9,460 bases of DNA from an uncultured Clostridia bacterium (GTDB taxonomy: Bacteria; Bacillota; Clostridia; Oscillospirales; CAG-272). Positions 5,374 through 9,460 of this stretch are shown here, one piece after another. The position numbers and the translations under genes were made by a program. The stretch is from the NCBI GenBank assembly GCA_937892405.1, contig CALAFS010000156.1, positions 1-9,460 of the forward strand, in the 5' to 3' direction. Below the pieces are notes generated by a model. The model had not been told where the DNA came from and ran no database searches. It was given only the letters and a program-made list of their open reading frames with translations. How positions within the stretch are numbered: position 1 is the first letter of the stretch; the number at the start of each line of letters is the position of its first letter.

Positions 5374-5896
5374 ACCTTGAAAGTGCAAAAGCGGTACGCT
5401 CTGCATTTGTAATGACCCGCATAACCTCTGCCTGATATTTCGTATAAGCGGCACCGTCGCAGGAAACGGTGAAATCCGCATAGGTTTCATAAAGCGCCGT
5501 ACGCTCTTTATAAAGATCTTCGATGGTTTGTCCCGGGCGCAGGGCAATCCCTCGCTTTGAAAAATCGCCGAGGCGCTCGAGGATCACGGGAAGAGACGCG
5601 TAAAGATAAATGGTTTTGCCGACGGCGCGACAATGCTCCATCACCTTCGGATAATACACCGCACTGCCGCCGGTAGCGAGAATAAGACGATCGCCCGAGA
5701 CCGAAAGAAGCGTTTCTTCTTCGATCTTCTTGAAGCTGTCCAGTCCGTAAATCTCAATGATCTGCCACAGGGGCATTCCCATCTTCTTGACAATGAGGCG
5801 GTCGCCGTCGAGGGCGCGCATCTTCAGTTTTGACGCTACGGCACGCGCCATACAGCTCTTTCCGACGCCGGGCATGCCGATCAGTGTATACATCAT
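5372..5896 (-). CDS. aroK: Shikimate kinase-family P-loop kinase (divergent)
   Basis: The 174-residue cytoplasmic protein has the Walker A loop GMPGVGKS (7-14), the DxD-type pair D30/D32, the LATGGSAVY segment (73-81), a lid-region arginine (R120 in ALRPGQ) and the C-terminal ERTALYETYADFTV (131-144). Layout and length match shikimate kinase, which phosphorylates shikimate in aromatic amino acid synthesis. Two family positions differ: the FRxxE motif that supplies a shikimate-binding arginine reads FKKIE (55-59), and the third Gly of TGGG is Ser. The GGSAVY form also occurs, as I recall, in other annotated shikimate kinases, so this may be a subfamily. Specificity is therefore less certain than the fold. 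ATGs stand in tandem; AGGA is about 4 nt from the first (5896) and 7 nt from the second (5893), which is better placed. It lies 28 bp after the GH13 gene. Confidence 0.8.
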   Translation of the reverse strand: MMYTLIGMPGVGKSCMARAVASKLKMRALDGDRLIVKKMGMPLWQIIEIYGLDSFKKIEEETLLSVSGDRLILATGGSAVYYPKVMEHCRAVGKTIYLYASLPVILERLGDFSKRGIALRPGQTIEDLYKERTALYETYADFTVSCDGAAYTKYQAEVMRVITNAERTAFALSR

Positions 5897-5924
5897 CTTG
5901 TCCTATTATTCTTTCTGCTTTGAA

Positions 5925-7847
5925 TTATATGTCGGATATTTCAAATTCGGTAAGATCACGGAATTTGAAAATGCAGGACGAACGGGGAGCGAGCGTAAAA
6001 TTCTCGATCCGCGTATCGCTGAAAAGCTCTCGTCCTTTTTTCGAAAAGGAAAACACGCGGGGCATGTCCGAACGATTGACTGCGGTGAGAAAGACGCCGC
6101 CCTGCCCGATACGGGCAAAAACGAGAAGTTTTTCATCAAGGTGTAAAAGGACAAGCTCCCCTTCGCGATAGACCGCGTATTTATGGCGAATGGCACCGAG
6201 AGTTCGATAATGCGCAAGAAGTTCTCCGTCCTCCCGCCCCCACGGGAACGGCATACGGTTGAAGGGATCGTGATACCCTTCCAGCCCCGCCTCATCTCCG
6301 TAATAAACGGTCGGAATCCCCGGCAGGGTCGCAAGAGCGGTGTATGCCATCTTCAGGCGCTCACGCGCGATGTCGCGCTGTTCCGTGCTCATGCGCAGGG
6401 TGGCAAGCTCCTCATTCGGAAGTCCGTCGCCCTCTACCCCGCCGAGAACTGTCAGGACACGCTCGGTATCGTGGGTGCCGAGCAGATTCATCTGTGCGTC
6501 GGCAATCCGCTTCGGCGCGTTCGCCGTCACGGTCAGGAGAGCATAGGACAACGCGTCGGTCTTCCCCTCTTTGATATAGGAAATCAGACCGGTGCGCAAG
6601 GGATAATTCATCACGCCGTCAAGCTCTTCGCCGAGATAATACCGTTTTCTGGCATCGTAGGCGATCTTGTTGGACGCGTCCTCCCAGACTTCGCCGTAAA
6701 GCGTGGCGGCGGGATTTTGCTTTGTGAGGGTCTTTTTGATATCGGCGATAAAATCGTCCGACAGTTCATCCGCCACATCGAGGCGGAAACCCGCGACGCC
6801 GAGAGCGGCATAATGCGGGATCACGCCCCCATCGCCGGTGAAAAAACGGCGGCAGGAGGGACGGTCTGGATGAATCCTCGGAAGAATCGGAATTCCCCAC
6901 CACGCAGTATAGCGATCGGGAAAATGCTGAAAGTCATACCAGTCATAGTAAGGAGAATCTTTTGACTGCCAGGCGCCGAGCGTCGGATATCTTCCCTTTT
7001 TGTTAAAATAAACGCTGTCCGCACCGGTGTGGTTGAAGACACCGTCGAGTAGAATACCGATCCCCCGCGCTTTTGCCTCGGCGATCAGACGGCGAAGTGC
7101 CTCATCGCCGCCGAACATTTCGTCCACCTTCAGGTAGTCGCCGGTATCGTACTTATGATTGGAATATGCCTCAAAGATCGGTGAAAGGTAGATCATGCTC
7201 GTACCGAGAGAGGCGATATAATCGAGCTTTTCGGTGATGCCGTCAAGCGTACCGCCGAAAAAGACATTGTTTTCAAGATGAGCGCCCGGATAGGGCGGAT
7301 ACTCGGGGATGCCGTGATCCCAATCCGGATTCAGCTTTGCATCGGCGCGGAGAGGAACCTTACGCGAGCCTTTGGCAAAGCGGTCGACAAACACATGGTA
7401 GATGACGCCGCCGAAATTCTCCCGCGGTGCGGGGGCGGCAAAAGCACTGAAAGAAATCTGAAAGGAGGGCAGTGTGCTCCCGTCCTCACAAAAATGTACC
7501 GTATCTCCGACGCGATAGGCATAAACCGTGCCGATCACGCTCTCACACGAGATGCGGAAAAAATACAGTCCCACCGGGAGCTTAGGAAGCGAAGTCTCAT
7601 AGAGATCGTCGGCATCACGGGTGCCTGTCCACACGGCATCGGTCACGGCAACCGTCTTTTGTCCGTTTTCGGTAAAAAAGGAGAAAGAAGCGGAAGTGAC
7701 GCCGAGGGCGCGCGGGACACGAAGGCGAAGTGCCCCCGTCTCCTTTTGTTCATAGGCGCTGCGGCGGCGCTCCCGCTCTCCGTGAAGATAGGAGAGCACC
7801 GCAGAGCACGAGAGAACCGATTCTTTATTCACGCGAAGTTCCGTCAT
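5925..7847 (-). CDS. Intracellular GH13 alpha-glucanase (neopullulanase/cyclomaltodextrinase-like)
   Basis: The 640-residue protein has an N-terminal beta-sandwich region (about 1-140), then a GH13 TIM barrel opening GGVIYHVFVDRFAKG (146-160). All four classical regions are present: DGVFNH (268-273), GFRLDVAD (353-360, nucleophile D357), LYGEVWED (383-390, acid/base E386) and LLGTHDTERV (455-464, stabiliser D460). NYPLRTG (414-420) and a C-terminal beta domain (about 560-640) follow. It should hydrolyse alpha-1,4 (perhaps also alpha-1,6) bonds in glycogen, maltodextrin or cyclodextrin. No signal peptide is seen, so it acts in the cytoplasm. Lying 33 bp after glycogen phosphorylase, it probably trims the limit dextrins that enzyme leaves. 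The start at 7847 has AAGGAG about 10 nt upstream. Exact bond specificity cannot be read from the sequence. Confidence 0.93.
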   Translation of the reverse strand: MTELRVNKESVLSCSAVLSYLHGERERRRSAYEQKETGALRLRVPRALGVTSASFSFFTENGQKTVAVTDAVWTGTRDADDLYETSLPKLPVGLYFFRISCESVIGTVYAYRVGDTVHFCEDGSTLPSFQISFSAFAAPAPRENFGGVIYHVFVDRFAKGSRKVPLRADAKLNPDWDHGIPEYPPYPGAHLENNVFFGGTLDGITEKLDYIASLGTSMIYLSPIFEAYSNHKYDTGDYLKVDEMFGGDEALRRLIAEAKARGIGILLDGVFNHTGADSVYFNKKGRYPTLGAWQSKDSPYYDWYDFQHFPDRYTAWWGIPILPRIHPDRPSCRRFFTGDGGVIPHYAALGVAGFRLDVADELSDDFIADIKKTLTKQNPAATLYGEVWEDASNKIAYDARKRYYLGEELDGVMNYPLRTGLISYIKEGKTDALSYALLTVTANAPKRIADAQMNLLGTHDTERVLTVLGGVEGDGLPNEELATLRMSTEQRDIARERLKMAYTALATLPGIPTVYYGDEAGLEGYHDPFNRMPFPWGREDGELLAHYRTLGAIRHKYAVYREGELVLLHLDEKLLVFARIGQGGVFLTAVNRSDMPRVFSFSKKGRELFSDTRIENFTLAPRSSCIFKFRDLTEFEISDI

Positions 7848-7880
7848 TTCCGTAGGTCTCCTTTCTTCCCTGCAGGTTGA

Positions 7881-9460
7881 TTATTTGATTTTATTGATGG
7901 GGGTCATGTGCCAGATCTCGTCGGCATACTTGCGGATACTGTTATCCGAAGAGAAGGTGCCCGAGGTCGCGGTATTCATGAGCGACATGCGACACCACGC
8001 GTCGCGGTCGGCGTAATCGCGCATTGCCTCGTGATAGGTGTTCATATACGAATCAAAGTCGGCAAGGCACATGAAAGGATCGGCGACGCCGTAACCGCCG
8101 TTGACAAGGTAGGACGCGATATGCGAGAAATCCTGCCCGCCGATCGGCGAAGAGAAGCGGTCGATGACACGGCGGATCCGCTCGGAATCGTGATAATACT
8201 CTCTCGCGACATAACCGTTGCGCCAGAGTTCTTCCACCTCGTGTGCGTTCAGACCGAAGATATAGATATTGTCTTTTCCGACAGCGTCGAGAATTTCGAC
8301 ATTCGCACCGTCAAGGGTTCCCATGGTGACGGCACCGTTCATCATCAGCTTCATGCAACCGGTACCGCTCGCCTCTTTTCCGGCGAGGGAGATCTGCTCG
8401 GAGATGTCCGCCGAAGGAATCAGAATCTCCGCGAGGGAGACATTGTATTCCTCCATGAAGACGACCTTGAGTTTATCCTTTGTGACGGGATCGCGCTCCA
8501 GCTCTCTCGCGAGGAACCAGATCAGTTTGATGAACTTCTTCGCCATCGCGTAGCCGGGCGCCGCCTTGCATCCGAAGATAAAGGTCTGCGGCGGAATGTC
8601 GACGTGAGGATTGTTATGCAGTTCATCGGCAAGCTCCATGATCTTCATGACATTCAGGAGTTGGCGCTTATATTCGTGCATGCGCTTGATCTGCACATCA
8701 AAGATAGAATCGGGATCAATGCGGACGCCCGAGCGCTCATAAGCGTAATGGGCAAAGCGCTCTTTATTGCTCCGCTTGACCTCGCCTATGCGCGAAAGCA
8801 CCGCGGGATCTTCACGGAACTTCTCAAGCTTGGAAAGATGAAGCGCATCCTCGCGATAGTCGGTGCCGATCAGCTCGTCGAGGAGATCGCAGAGCGCGGG
8901 GTTCGAGAGATTGAGCCAGCGGCGGTGTACCACGCCGTTGGTAACATTCGTAAATTTCCACGGCGTCATCTTATAGAAATCGTGGAAGATGGTTTTTTTC
9001 AGGATTTCGCTGTGCAGCTTCGACACGCCGTTAACGGTATGGGAGCCGACGACCGAGAGATTCGCCATGCGCACCTGATTGTAGGCAACGATCGCCATAC
9101 GGGAAATTCTGTCCCAGTCACCGGGATAGAGATTCCAGAGGTCGGCGGTAAATCTGCGGTTAATTTCGCAAACTATGGCGTAAATTCTGGGCAGTTTCAT
9201 GCGGAAGAGGTCTTCTCTCCAACATTCCAGTGCCTCGGGAAGGACGGTGTGGTTCGTGTAGGAGACCGTCTTCACGACGATGCCCCACGCGCTCTCCCAG
9301 CTGTAAGAGTAGATGTCCATGAGGATTCTCATCAGCTCGGGAATACAGAGAGCGGGGTGCGTGTCGTTAATGTGAATGGCGACTCTGTCCTCAAAGCCGG
9401 CAAGAGAACCGGTCTCGGTGAAGTAGTCACGGATAATGCTCTGGAGCGAGGCGGAAACGA
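7881..9460 (-). CDS. glgP: Glycogen/starch/maltodextrin phosphorylase, C-terminal part (runs off right edge)
   Basis: The frame is open from the right edge to a stop at 7881-7883, giving 525 residues. About 300 N-terminal residues of an ~800-residue GT35 phosphorylase are missing; the ATG at 9332 is internal. The visible part opens with VSASLQSIIRDY and AIHINDTHPALCIPELMRIL, then INRRF, NVTNGVVHRRWL, FDVQIKRMHEYKRQLLN and KAAPGYAMAKKFIKLIWFLA. The PLP-binding site is EASGTGCMKLMMNGAVTMG, with its lysine codon at 8351-8349. The enzyme releases glucose-1-phosphate from the non-reducing ends of alpha-1,4-glucans in the cytoplasm. The PLP motif reads GTGCMK where E. coli enzymes have GTGNMK; the lysine itself is kept. 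It is the first visible gene of the operon leading to the GH13 enzyme; its promoter lies outside the window. Confidence 0.97.
   Translation of the reverse strand, partial: VSASLQSIIRDYFTETGSLAGFEDRVAIHINDTHPALCIPELMRILMDIYSYSWESAWGIVVKTVSYTNHTVLPEALECWREDLFRMKLPRIYAIVCEINRRFTADLWNLYPGDWDRISRMAIVAYNQVRMANLSVVGSHTVNGVSKLHSEILKKTIFHDFYKMTPWKFTNVTNGVVHRRWLNLSNPALCDLLDELIGTDYREDALHLSKLEKFREDPAVLSRIGEVKRSNKERFAHYAYERSGVRIDPDSIFDVQIKRMHEYKRQLLNVMKIMELADELHNNPHVDIPPQTFIFGCKAAPGYAMAKKFIKLIWFLARELERDPVTKDKLKVVFMEEYNVSLAEILIPSADISEQISLAGKEASGTGCMKLMMNGAVTMGTLDGANVEILDAVGKDNIYIFGLNAHEVEELWRNGYVAREYYHDSERIRRVIDRFSSPIGGQDFSHIASYLVNGGYGVADPFMCLADFDSYMNTYHEAMRDYADRDAWCRMSLMNTATSGTFSSDNSIRKYADEIWHMTPINKIK

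Noticed and set aside
6183..6965. Plus-strand open frame of 260 codons opposite the GH13 gene
   Set aside because: It lies wholly inside a gene with all GH13 catalytic motifs on the other strand and has no features of its own.
9332..9460. Treating the ATG at 9332 as the start of the phosphorylase
   Set aside because: The frame continues upstream with conserved phosphorylase sequence (VSASLQSII, HINDTHPAL), so the gene is cut by the window edge.

Overview
The window looks like a chromosomal segment from a bacterium of the Clostridia (Bacillota), probably an uncultured gut-type lineage near the Oscillospirales. The signs are moderately high GC, strong AAGGAG-type ribosome binding sites, tight operons, a glutaminyl-tRNA synthetase, and a DUF3343 / class-V desulfurase pair. 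There is no rRNA or marker gene, so this placement is an inference. I see no tRNA, CRISPR array, insertion sequence or phage gene, and most of the window is ordinary housekeeping DNA.

Layout. (1) Positions 1-408, minus strand: the N-terminal part of a class I SAM-dependent methyltransferase that runs off the left edge. (2) Positions 493-3705, minus strand: an operon read right to left. It encodes a glyoxalase II-like metallo-beta-lactamase-fold hydrolase, GlnS, a ComF-family phosphoribosyltransferase and a 52-residue acidic protein of unknown function. A good sigma-A-type promoter (TGGACA, 17 bp, TATACT) lies upstream of the hydrolase. The small gene may also have its own promoter inside the end of comF and is followed by a hairpin. 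(3) Positions 3956-5309, plus strand, divergent: a DUF3343 small protein with a TTG start, then a class-V PLP-dependent cysteine desulfurase-like enzyme. They are 4 bp apart and probably form a sulfur- or selenium-handling pair. (4) A 13-bp perfect hairpin at 5336-5365 separates this pair from the convergent operon. (5) Positions 5372-9460, minus strand: the C-terminal two thirds of a glycogen phosphorylase (entering from the right edge), an intracellular GH13 alpha-glucanase, and a divergent shikimate-kinase-family P-loop kinase.

How the genes fit together. The glycogen phosphorylase and GH13 enzyme would degrade internal alpha-glucan to glucose-1-phosphate and short maltodextrins. The kinase shares their transcript, but no metabolic link is visible. 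The hydrolase-glnS-comF operon has no obvious shared pathway.

The most unusual stretch is the roughly 190-bp leader upstream of the DUF3343 gene (3769-3955). It holds a possible 21-residue upstream ORF with a full AAGGAGG site at ideal spacing and two Cys codons, and nested inverted repeats that overlap this ORF and end just before the gene's ribosome binding site. The layout resembles a leader-peptide or attenuation device sensing cysteine supply. That reading is a hypothesis, not a demonstrated system.
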